Shown piece by piece: positions 1-12,366 of a stretch of 64,000 nucleotides of DNA (positions are counted from its first letter, which is position 1; each line of letters opens with the position of its first letter). The notes beneath the pieces were generated by a model. The model was not told the DNA's origin and did not search any database. It saw only the letters and a program-made list of their open reading frames with translations. The DNA lies in contig SCFE01000002.1 of assembly GCA_004352715.1 (NCBI GenBank), positions 948,549 through 1,012,548 on the forward strand. Direction: 5' to 3'. The stretch comes from Hofstenia miamia. Taxonomy: Eukaryota > Xenacoelomorpha > Acoela. A program made the translations under genes and the position numbers.

Positions 1-460
1 TCTTTTTATCTGATTCTCAGGTTGAAACATCTTCGGCTTAGTCATGATGAATTGAGTTTGCTTTATCAGTCTTTGGTCCTCTCCAAGCTAACCTACGCTT
101 GCTCAGTGTGGGGAGGTCAGTCGGTAATTAACGATAAGAAAATAGATGCGGTACAGAGGAAAGCTGTTAGACTTGGAATCATCAATACCTTTGTTCCCAT
201 CAAGCAAATTATTGAAGACTCTGACAGGAAATTATTTGCCACAATTACGAAATCTAGAAACCACCCGTTAGCCAAATTTATTCCCATGAGATCTAGGTAC
301 TCGGAAGACCACCTTCGGAGGAGAAATGCTGGTGGCGTGTCCAGGAAAATCTTCCCCGACAGGTTTCTGGAAATGTACTGAATTAGCATTTGTTGTATCT
401 TTGTAGTGTCTTTCATGGATGTTAATCTGTGATTAAATAAAAGTTCTATCTATCTATACA
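1..460 (+). mobile_element. 3' end of a non-LTR retrotransposon (RT C-terminal fragment)
   Basis: An open frame at 22-381 encodes 119 residues typical of the region after the fingers/palm of non-LTR reverse transcriptases: LYQSLVLSKLTYACSVWGG, then a basic stretch with VQRKAVRLG, and an end in RKIFPDRFLEMY. Jockey/CR1/RTE-type retroposons have this 'L.Y..SVWG....I..IQ..A.R' segment just before the stop. The frame probably continues upstream of the window, so its Met is not a real start. After the stop come about 75 bases of 3' UTR with AATAAA (435-440) and a short CTAT-type repeat tail near 446-460, as expected at the 3' end of a retroposed copy. The clade is not resolved. The copy is 5'-truncated by the window edge and nothing suggests it is active. 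Confidence 0.7.
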
Positions 461-1289
461 AACCGAAAATGGAAAAATTGCTCCCTTTCGTATTTTATTA
501 GCATACTATATGTATTAACGAAAAACGACTAATCTTCGTAAAAATAATAAATTAGTAGAAAATTTAATAAATGCGTAATTAATCAGTTATAGATAATTAT
601 TAATGGTTAATATTAAACATAACTGACACATAACTTGACAGTTCAATAATTGCTAGTAAGGTAGTTAGGTAATATTGACAGTTCAGATGAAATTATATAT
701 TGACATGCTTATTTCTAACATGTCACATCTCTTTCGTATTTTTCTTTACAAATTTACCTTTCGTATTTTAGACCTACTAGGTGTTAGCTAAAGGAGCCTA
801 CTAAATTCGGTTAATTATTACTTCTTCAAATTTCATTTCATCAAAAAATTAAAGTCAATTTTGAAAAAAAATATTAAAGTTTGAGATTTAGTGGTCGTAG
901 AAACGTATCAATTAACGCAATATTTCATATTTCTAAATTTCTTAAAAGTTTCCCCATTCGAGAATAATTTTGTGATAAACACATTTCGCACTTCTGTGAT
1001 GTCCAAGTTGTTACTCATGCGATTTTTTGGGAATCATTAAAAATATTACTATTTTTCACAACGCCGCAGAGCAATATTAGTATATGAACAATAGGTTTAT
1101 GTGAGCGTTAGCGTCGTAATGTTAAAAATTTCTTCATATTGGGTTACATCATTTTTCCTTATTTATCATTGTCAATTTAACTTAGTAATGGTTTACTTAT
1201 TTGCCATTAGGCATTAGCAATTATCATCAGTATTTACAGGCAGGAGTGTTAAAAATTAAGTGTTTAAAAAATATAATACATTCCAAATA

Positions 1290-2217
1290 GAGGCAAGTGA
1301 TGCAGGAATTGGGTTGTTTATACACCACAATAAATGTATACTTTTCAACGCAATTGAAAAAGTGTTCCCCACTGCGCATATCGAGAAGTCAGACAGTCCT
1401 TTGACTGCAGGAAGGAAACAACACTAGTTGGGGAGACTGTAGTTCGTCAATGGAGGCGCACGCTCACGGACTTCAAGCTTGCAAGAAAGCTATCGATGAA
1501 TGTGCATCCCTTGCGAGAATACAACATGAGCACTTTGGAAGCTATGTTTAGTATCATGAGGGGATTGAAAAAGTAATTACTATGAAGGTTAAAGATTGGA
1601 ACTACAAAACGCAATACATGTTCTTTTTTGGACTTCCTGGAGTGGGGAAGAGTCGACTGGCTGAACTATACTGCAATGTGCGTCATGAAGGAGATGTCTA
1701 TTACAAGAACTCTACAAAATGGTGGGATGGTTACACTCCACAAAGGCGGTCATTTTTGATAATTTCTATGGTGACATCCCGTATTCATATCTGTTAAGGT
1801 TATGTGACAGGTGTGTTAATTACTTAGCATTATTTTAACCTTCAGTGGTAGAAGAACACCCCAAGCACCTTGTGTGTGTGTGTGTGTATGGTCCCTGTTT
1901 TATCATGTACAGTATTAACCCATTTTGGACCATAGAGATATATAAATTGTTAATTAATATGTAGATTTCCTTGCATTGTGGAGACGAAAAGTTGGCTTAA
2001 GTTTAATTCTAAGCTTATAATATTTACAAACAACAAAAGGCCAGATGAATTATTTTATAAAGAATGCTTCGATCAACGTGGTTTCCTAAGATTAGGTATA
2101 ATTTGGGAGATAAATTGTACTGTTCCGCGATTAAGTGCAACAAAATACGACGATACAATGGCGGCTATGGACAATATAGATATTGATCATTCCAGTTTTG
2201 AAAACATGTTTACCTAA
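1290..2217 (+). pseudogene. Endogenous circovirus-like replication-associated protein (Rep), broken
   Basis: This is a degraded Rep gene of a circular single-stranded DNA virus, spread over several frames. The helicase half is clearest: a Walker A P-loop, GLPGVGKS, near 1633-1656 is followed about 20 codons later by the KWWDGY signature (near 1720-1737) of circovirus and cyclovirus Reps. A Walker B-like segment with an FYGD motif follows near 1758-1778 in a different frame. A motif C-like IIFTNNKRPDE lies at about 2017-2049. Upstream, circovirus-like endonuclease-domain remnants are scattered from about 1290 to 1560. Lesions seen: in-frame stops near 1425 and 1545, a frameshift near 1750, and about 160 bases of unrelated sequence (with a TG microsatellite at 1871-1887) between the Walker B and motif C regions. 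No capsid gene was seen. It cannot make Rep. It is an old germline integration rather than a contaminating virus, because it is broken and embedded in AT-rich host sequence. Confidence 0.85.
1871..1887. repeat. TG dinucleotide microsatellite
   Basis: A run of about eight TG units lies inside the Rep pseudogene, in the segment that separates the Walker B and motif C remnants. Confidence 0.8.
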
Positions 2218-3021
2218 AGTTATAATTAATCGAGGTATTTTTTTAAACAATTCAGATTCACTAGACTCGCAATCTATAAAACAATTATGTAACTTTTCAC
2301 GACGACCATTAGGCAAATCGCGGCAATGCATAGAATGAAAACCGTCTTTATGATAATAGCCTTCTGGATATCTCCAATTGAGTTTCTCATTACAATTCTT
2401 ATGCCGAATCTTAGCTTAGATCTGACCGCCTAGGCCAGTTCAAATTAAGCTTAAGATCAAATGAGATATTACATATTTTGCAGCCTTCACACTAGAGTAA
2501 TTTAGGTGTAGATGTAGTAGGAACGTAATTTTCGAGAGCTTCTTTGTGGTTGGGACAGCATGATAATGCAAACACAATTATTCATGTATTTATCCGGAAA
2601 CAGCTTGAATAAACTTTGGGCACTATCTTTTTCTTTCAAGCTAGTACGTTTGTTTGTATACATCAGACCATTTTCAAGCTAGAACTTTCTATTCCTTGTG
2701 TTAAATACGTAAATCATAATCTGAATGAGACGAGTCTGTATCACAATCGGTCCATTTGCGCTTAATTCCAACTACAAAAGAGAAACTATGATCAATAACC
2801 GAAACCCAATTTCATTTTCGAATCTTCACTAACTCTTTCTAAATCCAAACCATCGGTTTCATTATTCAAATCGCAATATTTCTTAACATACTTCCACTAC
2901 TTGCGTCATTTAGTGTTTTTAATTTTAGAAGCTTAGACTTCCAATTTTAGTATGGAATTTATCTACGGGACAAACGTAGATACATTCCGCATTTGTGTTT
3001 TTATTGTCTGCAGCTTGCATA
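2218..3021. other. No recognisable gene
   Basis: AT-rich sequence with many stops in all frames. I see no recognisable domain, inverted repeat or RNA gene here. Confidence 0.5.
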
Positions 3022-3022
3022 N

Positions 3023-3564
3023 AATCTTGAAACGTTTCATATAAAAATTCCTACTTGCAAATATTTTATTCTTGAATTCAACAAGAAAAACGTATTGAAA
3101 AAATATTTATTTCATTTATAGCAGAGACGTTTTACTATATTAACACTTTAGTTTTATAGCATCTTTCATTTACATAATTGTAAAAATTGGGAAAAATATG
3201 TAATAATTGAGATTGTTTTCCAACTTGTGAAAAAATTCTAGTTTTATATGATTTGAAAATGTTTTAATTAATTGTGATAATTTTTAAATTAATTTGGATT
3301 TAATGTTTGGTCGATAACAATCTTTACGATTGGACACATTTTGACATTTGAACAATAGATAAAAAATTAAGCATATCAGCATAGTGGAATTTTACATGCT
3401 TGTACTGTGTTTATGATTGGATGCATTTTTGACAGTTGAACAATAGATAAAACCACGTAATATTGACATTGTCTATGAAAGCATGCAATTTTATACATAG
3501 AGCAGCATAATGGGATTTCACATTGATGTAAGAACTATTTTGAAAGATTTCAAACTTTTTGGTA
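3023..3564 (-). repeat. Diverged copy of the arm of the 7.4-kb long-inverted-repeat element
   Basis: This block matches, on the opposite strand, the left arm of the element at 14025-21419 (roughly 15375-15810). Shared landmarks include 'cctacttgcaaatatttta', 'ttctagttttatatgattt' and 'gacatttgaacaataga'. Its end, 'gatttcaaactttttggta', also matches the right arm near 20092-20110. The copies differ by substitutions and small indels, and an internal segment ('gacatttgaacaatagata' and a second diverged version) occurs twice here. The block is bracketed exactly by single N characters at 3022 and 3565, so it may be a separately placed contig or gap fill. Its location here is therefore uncertain, though its identity as a family member is clear. 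Confidence 0.7.
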
Positions 3565-4160
3565 NTGAGAAACGAAGATCGGGATGTTCCGAAGAAAATT
3601 TATTGTTAATAGCCATCAAAAAGTTAATCGCAAAATTGGTTTCTCAGGAACATGTTGAGGAACAAAAGAAGTCTTAAAAACTTAGACTAAATAATAGAAA
3701 AAAGTAATGTAGAGCGGTTAATGCTTCTCCTATGAAGATAACTGCGGTGTTCAATTACAGTGAAACTAGACACATGATGGAGTCGAATGTGTGGTTAAAT
3801 GTCTTGATGAGGCTGAAGAATCTGTTAAATATGGAAAAATTATGATTCAATCGGCTGACGATTCAAAGACATTCTTGATCACACTAGATTCGTCTGTCTA
3901 TGGGTTACTAACGCTGATTTCGTTGCAAATGAAATGTTTCTTTGAAAATTGAGTCATCCGCCTCTTGTGGCGAACACTCAAATGTCAACCAATGTGGTTC
4001 TGTGCCTGGTGAAGAGACAGTAATCGTATTCATATTCTATTTATCATGTCACTGCAAGCAATTCTGTAAATGGTTTGTCCCATTTTCTAACTAGTTTTTT
4101 ATGTTGGGTTAGGTCAAGTAATGAAAAGATATTAAAGTGATGTGTGTCATGATTGGATTA

Positions 4161-4735
4161 CAGTGGTGTGTATAGGTTTCCGAATACCACCAATTTTTGC
4201 CATAAATTACATCATAAACTGATTTAATGCATAATTTATTCAGAATAGTGATTTACTATGAGACCATAGATATAGCATTTACAAAGAATTTACTAAACAA
4301 TAGTATGTAAACGTTAAAGTTTCCCTTTAGCTGCAAGAACAGATTTGATGCGTTTCAGGCATTTAGTTGACTAGCGCTGCACAATAGTCAAGAGTTATTT
4401 TAGTACACCAGACGAGGAGAATTTCACGCTGCAATGATTTAACCGATGTTAGTAGTTGTTTAGCAACATTTTTCTTTAGCGTAACCCAACAATTTTGGAG
4501 AAAAACCTGGCCAGGGATGTAGCACTTCAATGTTATGGTCTTGCAACCATCTCTTTACAACTCGAGCCTGACTAAAGGTTAGTCAGGGAATGCTGCTCGA
4601 TGTTTATAAATTTTGAAGAACGCACTCTCTGCAAGGCTCAACATCCATCCGTGGTTGCACCATATTCCAGCACGATGGTCCCCCACCCTGTTTCATCGTT
4701 AGCGAGATTATTCATCAAGAATAGTATACAGCCTG
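4161..4735 (-). pseudogene. Tc1-like transposase relic
   Basis: On the minus strand, around 4556-4508, a readable stretch KRWLQDHNIEVLHPWPG matches the region between the second and third catalytic residues of Tc1-family transposases. Nearer 4320-4350 the strand reads KRIKSVLAAKGN, like a Tc1 C-terminus (the 'RI..VI...G..T' end). The frame is broken many times and the catalytic PDLNPIE motif is not intact. At 4159-4162 a TA dinucleotide is followed by CAGTGGTGTGTATAGG, which looks like a Tc1-type terminus and fits the downstream end of a minus-strand gene. The other end was not found. Confidence 0.5.
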
Positions 4736-4749
4736 TAAACCTAAGGAGC

Positions 4750-6570
4750 TATTATTTTCGAATTATTGTGTAAATACAAACAACTATTTTAGGTCATGTT
4801 TCAAAATCCGTGTACATTCAGATAATCCATTTTAGTCGGAAATGCAAAGCCTAGTACATATACGAAGTGAAAATCATGTAATGAATTATTTTATAAAATT
4901 TGAAGAATAATAGTAAAAAGTTTTTTATTAAAAACCTTCAGAATAAAAATTTTTAAATATTTTATGAGTGCACTACTTCAGTGAAACTGCAGCTGCAGGC
5001 CATTACATAAGGGCTTAAACGCATTTGAAGACGCTTACTAAGGCAATTATATATTTTTATGTATACTATTTTTCTTATTATGAGCTCCTTCCGTAAAATA
5101 CTTAGCATACATACTAATATTTATAATTTGCTTGCAAAATCATTATCGATAGAAGTAACAGAAACCGGTCTTAAATCAGACGGCTGGTGGTTTTCTTAAT
5201 ACGACGTAGACTTCGCCGATAGTAAGACAAGAAATTCATGATCAGGAGTGGACAATCCTCTTGAGTGGACATGAACATTAATGTAATCAGACTGGAATTT
5301 CAGGTTATCATTAGCTTAAAAACTTCTTATTTGAGACCTGCTTCCACAATTGTTTCGACCCTTTTGCATTTTTGTTCCTGGTGATTTTTGAGAGAATAAG
5401 ACGTTTTATTCTCCTCGATAATGCCAAACGCTTCGTTTTTCTTATTCCTAAACTCGAGTAAAAAATAATACATTCTACAAATGAAGTCATGAATTTTGTC
5501 ATCATTGGTGTGCTGGGGATTAATGTAGTTGGATTAGTTGTATAGATATCGCTATTGTTGTTTTTAACTTGAACAGTGCTGGCAATCAATACAGACAACT
5601 ATACTAGTTGAGTTAGATATATAAATTAGGCAAAAGCTGACATAGATACTTCTTGCTCTTATTTATACGAAATGTAAAAATGCCATTCGGTTTTTTTGAA
5701 TCTCGTTTATTTTTAATTAAAATATAAGATTTCTTATTTTTAAGACGACTTTAGCTATAACCTTTGGTAAATTAGGGCTTAAATTTAAAATTGCTTCCAC
5801 GTGAAGGCCACACGCATTTCTTACTTTTGCGATTTCCTGCTGAACCTTTGGTAAACAAGTAGTTGTAACACCGTATAACCCAATTAAGTTTCGATTTCTT
5901 CAATCATTCCCTAATCGTTACAACCATTTTTGTCTGATAGTACAGTCAGGATTTTTATCTTGAGCAAGCAATTCATTCTTATCAACTATATGCCTGTTGT
6001 CTCAGCTTTTCTGTGGTTGAAATTTGGCTAACTACAACTGTATTGAATACCGCAGGCCTAATCCTCAGAATTTATACTTCTGTGTTTAAAAACTCTGCCA
6101 ATCTGTGAAATTCCATTTGCTTCTAACGTTTTCACTGCCATTTTATGTTATATTCTAAATTCGACGTCCTTTTCTTAGAATTCTCAACCTCTTGTTTTCC
6201 AAATTAATTATTATAATTTCTAGTTGTTTAGCATTGTTATTGTTTTACTTTATTGTTGCTACTTTACTGCTACATTCATTTCAAAGTTTCTTATCATTGT
6301 GACATTTTTTTTATTTTGTTGTCCTGGCTTGAAATCTGATTTGTTCATATATTATGTTTAACGAATTGACAAAAGTAGTTTATTCCTCTGTATACATGTC
6401 CCAGCGTATTTTATGATACCTGAAGGCTTCCGTAAAATATTTGCGATTTATTTCAGCGGTATTTAGAATGATCAGCTCAAATAAAAATGAAATAAAATAA
6501 TTTCAATGTTTTTGTTTAAGTGAGAAATATGTGAAAGAAGTTTTCATCCGCATCGCTATGCAAACCAACA
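4750..6570. other. No recognisable gene
   Basis: AT-rich sequence. The only open frame of note (minus strand, 5598-5311) shows no recognisable domain or coding bias and is judged spurious. No RNA gene or clear inverted repeat was seen. Confidence 0.4.
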
Positions 6571-6572
6571 TA

Positions 6573-7020
6573 CAGTGTGACCTCGCCTATTCGCGGTTCG
6601 CCTTTCGCGGCCTCGCATATTCGCGGGTTAAGAAAAGTTCCAATATGTGCAAATCTATTACGAGATAACCAAATGTGCTTTTCAAGTTATTCAATTGCAT
6701 CATTTAAAACTTTGTTAGTGAAGCGTCTTTTCCTCCAAAATCATGTATAATATTGAAGTAAAAAAATAAAATGTGTTTACATTATCATTACAGAGAAATA
6801 AATAACCGTATGTATTATTGTAAAATATATAACCGTATGCAATACTGTTAGATTTTTACTGTATTAATGAGCAGAAGTATCTTTAGAGTGTTTGGGAAAC
6901 ATTTGGTAATGTATATAATATCATACATATACGCTTTAAAACTGCATCGAATATTCGCGGTTTTTCGCTATTCGCGGAGGGGTAAGGAACGTAACCCCCG
7001 TGAATAATGAGGTCATACTG
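6573..7020. mobile_element. Non-autonomous pogo/Tigger-type element (MITE)
   Basis: The element is about 448 bp. Its ends are imperfect inverted repeats: CAGTGTGACCTCGCCTATTC at the left, and at the right the reverse complement begins CAGTATGACCTCATTATTCA. Both sides are flanked by TA (6571-6572 and 7021-7022), the target duplication of Tc1/mariner/pogo elements. Next to the termini are repeated 'TTCGCGG' motifs (6590-6630 and 6955-6976), as in Tigger-like ends that begin CAG...ACCTCG. The interior is AT-rich and has no transposase frame. Confidence 0.75.
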
Positions 7021-7024
7021 TATT

Positions 7025-10000
7025 TATACAATTTTTTCTTTGTATTGTCTAATTCATTTTATTAATTCAACACGTCTCCTTAAACATTTTTAATACTGCA
7101 TAAGTAGTATTTTTATATTGTTTGAGTTATTTTTCATATTCCTAAATTGTTTTATTCGTTAATTTATTTTACGGAATTGTAGTGGAAGCAGTTCTAGTCA
7201 AATAATCTAATTGGGTGTTTTCTAATATTGAGAATTGTATATTTGATTCATTGAACACACTTTGCTTCATCAACATTAGATCGAATGAGATTGACAGTTA
7301 TATTCTATATACCCTAGATGTTTAATAAAATGGAAGAAGTCGAACTGCGTTTTAAATATGCGTTATATCCCGCTGGAACTACATTTGTTATCAGAATAAT
7401 TATAAGAAATTACATTAGAGGAATTCACATTTATCTTATCACAATGCTTGCAATAATTACATTTTAATAAAATGTTTACAGCCTTATAGCATATTAATGG
7501 TCAACATTGACTTCAACGAAAAACAAAAAAAATTGTTTGAGTATTAGTAAAAATGTGTAAAATGAAGTTTTGGTGAATTAAAACTAGTAATGTTTATAAT
7601 AAATTTAATCTAAAAGTATTGCAATACTAATTTCGAGTAATTTATTTGTATTAAAACCCGCTGATAAAAATGAGGTATTTTATCAGATAATTATTCGATA
7701 ATTCAGTGGCGTCAAACTCGGTGCGCTAGGCTTCTGCATATGGTGTTAAGTTTTTATCTGCATTTGTCCTGTTAGTGCATTGTAAAACTAATTCCTAAAC
7801 AATTAACATTATAATTACTTTATTTTTAAAAACTTCCTATTTTTTACGCTAGCAATTCACAAATGAGATTTCGCAGCAATAATTCTTATCAATATTTATC
7901 CTGCAGTACCGAAACACAGAAAATCTATTAAAAAAATAGAAATAATATTTCATCATTGAATTAAGCATGTAAATATTTCACTAGTTTTTCTAGTTTAGTT
8001 GCATATTGGCACCTCCAAGCAGTAAAGGTATCAAATTGAGATTTGTTTGAAAATGTTAAAATGCATGAATGACTCATTATCAAGATATTTTTATTCAATT
8101 TCAATGGATAGGAAGCTTTCTTTAAATATTACACTACTAGGATTGATTCATGTTATCATCTACCTGCGAGATAATTGTATTGTGCCTATTTATTTGGGTA
8201 CATTCTTGCATCTATAAGCTCATCTAATAAAATTCATTAAAAAATTATAAACAACTAATATTGATTCGATATACAATAGATTAGATCACTTTTTTATGTT
8301 TTGAAAATTTAAATTGTGGTACCCTCACTGCTCGGAGTTGCAAATTTGCAGCTTTAATTTATTGAATGAATTTAACGATTAGCAACAGACTAAAATGTAT
8401 TGCTAACTTTATTATTCTCTGAGTGTGGAAATATTTTTTTGAATCCGTTTTTCTATTTCCAAAAATGTCGATTTTTGTATTTTTAGAAAGGCTAAATATG
8501 CATATTTATAACTGGCAAAAAATTATATTTGAATTTCAAGATTTGAGTATATCACAAATGATATGTATATGGTATGCCAAAGGGGTAACTAAGGCATTAA
8601 TTTATTGTTCAGAATAAGTTCAATACAGAAATTTCATTTGGATTTCACTGAATTACAAATAATGGAGTTAGAGGGTTAAAATATATAAGCAAGCTTCAAA
8701 TATTTTCTTTATGATCACGTAAATGCAATTGCCCACAAATTGAATTGTTCAGTTTATGAAACCTGAAAATTTCTTCCAAAATTTTAAATATAAATTTTGC
8801 AAAAACAAGACTTTTTGTCATTATCGCCTCAGAAAATGAACTACGTTTTTTCAGTTATGAAGAATGTAGTTTGCAATTCAGTATCGTTCGGAGAAAAGGC
8901 ATGCATATAGAGATGATTGGTAACTGAAAAAAAACAAACTGCTAGGCATATTAAAAACCACAGTCGAAAAACAAAATTATTTTAGTAAGAATGTATTTGT
9001 CATTGTTTTGAAGTGGGGGATAGTTTCATTAATGGCACCTGTTTCAGAAAGAAGGCACTTCTCTATTCTGTGTCTCTCAGATTTTCGATCTTTGTTAATT
9101 CGTGGGTTATGAGCGTTGGTAATATTTTTGAAGAAACATCATAGATTTTAAAAATATCCTAGGTAATTTAATTTTAAACTGCCTGGCATCCTTTTAAATT
9201 AATTTTCTCCAAGCCTATTATAATTTTTGAAATCGTGAGTCTTTGACATATCTATTGGTGAATGTACTCGAACTTAATGTGCTTGAAAATTCGGATTTTT
9301 TAAAGATTTAAATACTCTTCTTATTTAACTTTCATGTAATTCTAAGGTTTAGAGCTCATTGTAGTAACACCAAACTTTAACTGTGTATTTATATGTAGAT
9401 GACCTCCCAAACCCATTACGGCGTTATGTGCGCGACAGCAGTAAAGACGCCCAATGCAGCTTAAGGTTAAGAGTTATTATGGTTAAAGAATAATTCGTAC
9501 ATGAAATAATTAGTTGTCTTATTTACACATCCATTAGTGCTGTGTCTGAAATTCATGAAAGGATTAACTATTTTCCGAAATAAAATGTAAGCAAGGTTAG
9601 TTTTTATCATTAGATAATTCATTATCACATGATATTCTTGTTAATGTTTTTAAAAAGAACTTTTCATAAAAATCTTATCTTCAAAAAGTCAAAAATTTCT
9701 CAACAAAAGCCTTATTTACCAAAAAGTAAACAATTTCTGATGCCCAAATTTAGCAAAAAGTTGAAAAAATTATTAAAACTAAAAGTCATTAAGAACCAGA
9801 TCTACCGGCGTTGCAGAAAAAATGTTCTCAAAAAAATATACCGGGAGGGGGCGGAATCCGCCCCCATGCCAAATAGGGTTAATCAAAATTGTCTGAAACT
9901 TCTTATAAACACATTTAAAGACATTAGGAATCATTGATTGCTTGTTTTATTATGCTACAAAGTAACATTTTGTGTTAAAAACAAGTTAGCTGGTTATTTT

Positions 10001-10500
10001 ATATTTTGAAACTACCTTAGACATTGATCATATTTCATTTCTAAAAATGTCTAGAATCATAGATTAGATTTTTGCTCATTTGGTTAAGAATCTATTTTAT
10101 TTATGTCATAGGAGAGTTTTCTCATAGTTGCAAAAATGTAATCCAACGTCTCTCGTGGCAGAAATTTGCTTCAATCTTCTGATAAAACCTTGTTCAAAAA
10201 TTAATGGAATAAGCTATCTATTATAGCCTAGTCCCAACCCCGGTCATCTATTTTTTAGATGGTCGTGTCCCAGCCCTAGTTTTAATTGCTTTCCGTGAAT
10301 TTGTACAAATCACTTCTGCTAGTATCGCAATATCATCTAGTAACTAATATTGCATAATTCCAAAGAGTAACATATTTTTCTTAAAATTTTCCACCATTTC
10401 AAATTTAATTATTTGAACTTTAAAATCCTAGTATTTTCTTCGGGAATAGTTTTGGATTTCTCAAAAATTGTTACAATAAATTTGTTTTAATGCGAACTAA
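7025..10500. other. No recognisable gene; small hairpins only
   Basis: A 3.4-kb AT-rich stretch. Short open frames at 8423-8617 and 9629-9937 have no recognisable domain; the second is a lysine-rich low-complexity translation of A-rich DNA. A GC-rich near-palindrome, GGGGGCGGAATCCGCCCCC, lies near 9845-9863. A small hairpin (CATCTA, a T-rich loop, TAGATG) lies near 10245-10262. Upstream regulatory sequence of the claudin-like gene may lie at the right end but cannot be defined. Confidence 0.4.
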
Positions 10501-10521
10501 CTTTATGTATTATTTTTAAGA

Positions 10522-11901
10522 ATGGATCAAGAGGAGCACTCCAGTTTTACATATGTCATTCGGCCTTTTCGTCTCATAGGAACAATTTGCGTTATCGTAG
10601 CGATTGTTCTTTGTTCCATTTGTATGTATACCGATTACTGGGCATATACAGGTGATTATCACATGGGAGTTTGGACCGCATGTGGCACATTTAAAGAAGG
10701 CGTTTGGACACCAGAAGTATGTTCATTATTTGAAATCATAATATATATTTCATTGTTGTAAAATTTCATTTTCTAAATCCTTATACATTTTAAATGTATC
10801 TAACTTTATTGACAATTTATTTAGCGAACTCGAGAATATCCAGATAAAATAAAGTGCTCATCTACGGCACCTCGTCCACTTTGGCTATTGGCCTGTATTA
10901 TTTTGGTGTGCGCTCCTTTATTTGTCATGGCAATAGTAATCATAATCTTGGTTTTCTCGTTCATCAATGGAGGACTTCTTGGTGACAGGCTTGCTAAATT
11001 TGGCGGCTTGTTGTGCCTTCTCTGCGTAATTTCTCTTTCCGTTTGTTTCATTATTTTCGTAATTTGTTTTACAGCAATTAATCATGTAAGTTTTCATGAA
11101 TTTTATTGTAAATTGAAGTTTTACATAAATAGATAATTACAATCATATTGACATTTTAGTGAATGACCTTTACCAATTTTTGGCGTTGAATTTACACTGA
11201 ATGAGTTTTCATCTGAAGTTTTGCTGAACTCAAGAAAACTGAGATTCTCTCATGTGGAAGTTTCTAATTTTAATTGTAATTAGTGACTGAAATGGAGTCA
11301 TTTCACGAAATTTTAATTTTCCTAATTTGTCAAAATTTACAATTATACGGTTTATAAAAAGTTCTTAGTGTGTAATGGCTGCTAAATCTTTGTATTTTTT
11401 GCAAAAAATAAGTTTTAATTTTCATCCCATTACCAGCATATGCCGTCATTCTGTAAATAAAGAGACTGGAATGGGATGGAAGTTAAAACTTATTTTTACA
11501 AAAAATATAAAGTTTTACACACTTTAAATAACTTTTAAAAAAATTAGGAAATCAGAATTTCGTGAACTGACTTCATTATTGACATAAGCGTAAAATTGAC
11601 TAAACTTTTATAAATAATTTATAAGGCGAACATCATTTCATGTGCAACCGCTGCCTCTATCACGGCTATGTACATTCTTATGTTACTGTAAAATTGTATG
11701 GAGTTATAATACTTTTTTGCCTAGGAAATTGATCTCAATGTTGGAACAACTGTCAAGCTTGATGACGATATGTGGTATTTTGGTTGGAGTTATGGTTGTG
11801 GATGGGGATCTGTAATATTTTTGATCGGTGCTTTCGTTCTGTTTTTCTTTTGCAAGCGTGAGGATGAAATCTACGAAGCAGAGAAAGCTTATCGCATGTA
11901 A
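10522..11901 (+). CDS. Claudin/PMP22/TMEM47-like four-pass membrane protein, three exons
   Basis: Exons 10522-10716, 10825-11085 and 11725-11901 give 65, 87 and 58 codons plus stop (210 aa). Both introns are phase 0 with consensus ends (GAA/gtatgt...tttag/CGA and CAT/gtaag...cctag/GAA). The protein has four hydrophobic segments: about residues 16-36; 83-108 (WLLACIILVCAPLF onward); 119-145; and 170-190. The first extracellular loop carries the superfamily signature as W near 40 (TDYW), then GVWTAC and a later Cys (KCSS). The last segment, WYFGWSYGCGWGSVIFLIGA, resembles the TMEM47 C-terminal 'F.WGYGLAWGATIF' region, followed by an acidic tail. These proteins act in cell-cell junctions or membrane organisation; the exact orthologue is not determined. 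The Met at 10522 has a reasonable context (aagaATGGAT). An untranslated first exon ending in the preceding AG is possible. No lesion is seen. Confidence 0.9.
11290..11578. repeat. Fold-back (MITE-like) element in intron 2 of the claudin-like gene
   Basis: The left half (from 'gtcatttcacgaaatt' near 11297) and the right half (ending 'aatttcgtgaactgac' near 11572) are imperfect reverse complements over most of their length. The centre pairs 'ataagttttaattttcatcc' with 'ggatggaagttaaaactta' around a small loop near 11450. A near-complete hairpin of about 290 bp with no coding potential fits a miniature inverted-repeat element. No clear target duplication was identified. Confidence 0.65.
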
Positions 11902-12366
11902 AAAACTAATCGTGATTAATTCAGCCACTAATTTGTAATGTTTTTAATTTTTTAATGCTTTGTATGATATAAATAATGTATATATTTGTTAATCTTGTAA
12001 CATTTGTAATATACTAATATTTAGCTTTTGTTTAAAATACATTTTTGTTTCATTCTGATTTTTACTCGCATGACGACCAATCAATCAACGGCGTGTCAAA
12101 TATTTAACCAATTGCAAATGATCTTTTGTGTATGTTCGCGATGATGTGAAAATTCATTGAATGTATTTAGTATGTCTGTCTCACCAAATATGTTTTTGTT
12201 TTTTGAATTTTGACAATTCATGGCATTTAAATTTCTAGCAACATTGAGTTTTGACAATTTTCATCAACATGAGTTTGTATTTTTATATTATATTTGTCTG
12301 CATCTAGTAATTTCTTCTGAACTTGGAACTCATTACCTAGAGAGAGAGAAGCTTTTAAAAAGCACA

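Noticed and set aside
4660-4690. Plus-strand FQHDGPP reading resembling the Tc1 second catalytic motif
   Set aside because: It is on the strand opposite to the better-supported Tc1 relic at 4508-4556 and has no supporting flanking motifs.
9629-9937. 102-codon lysine-rich open frame
   Set aside because: Low-complexity Lys/Leu translation of A/T-rich DNA with no domain; its end runs through the GC palindrome. No support as a gene.
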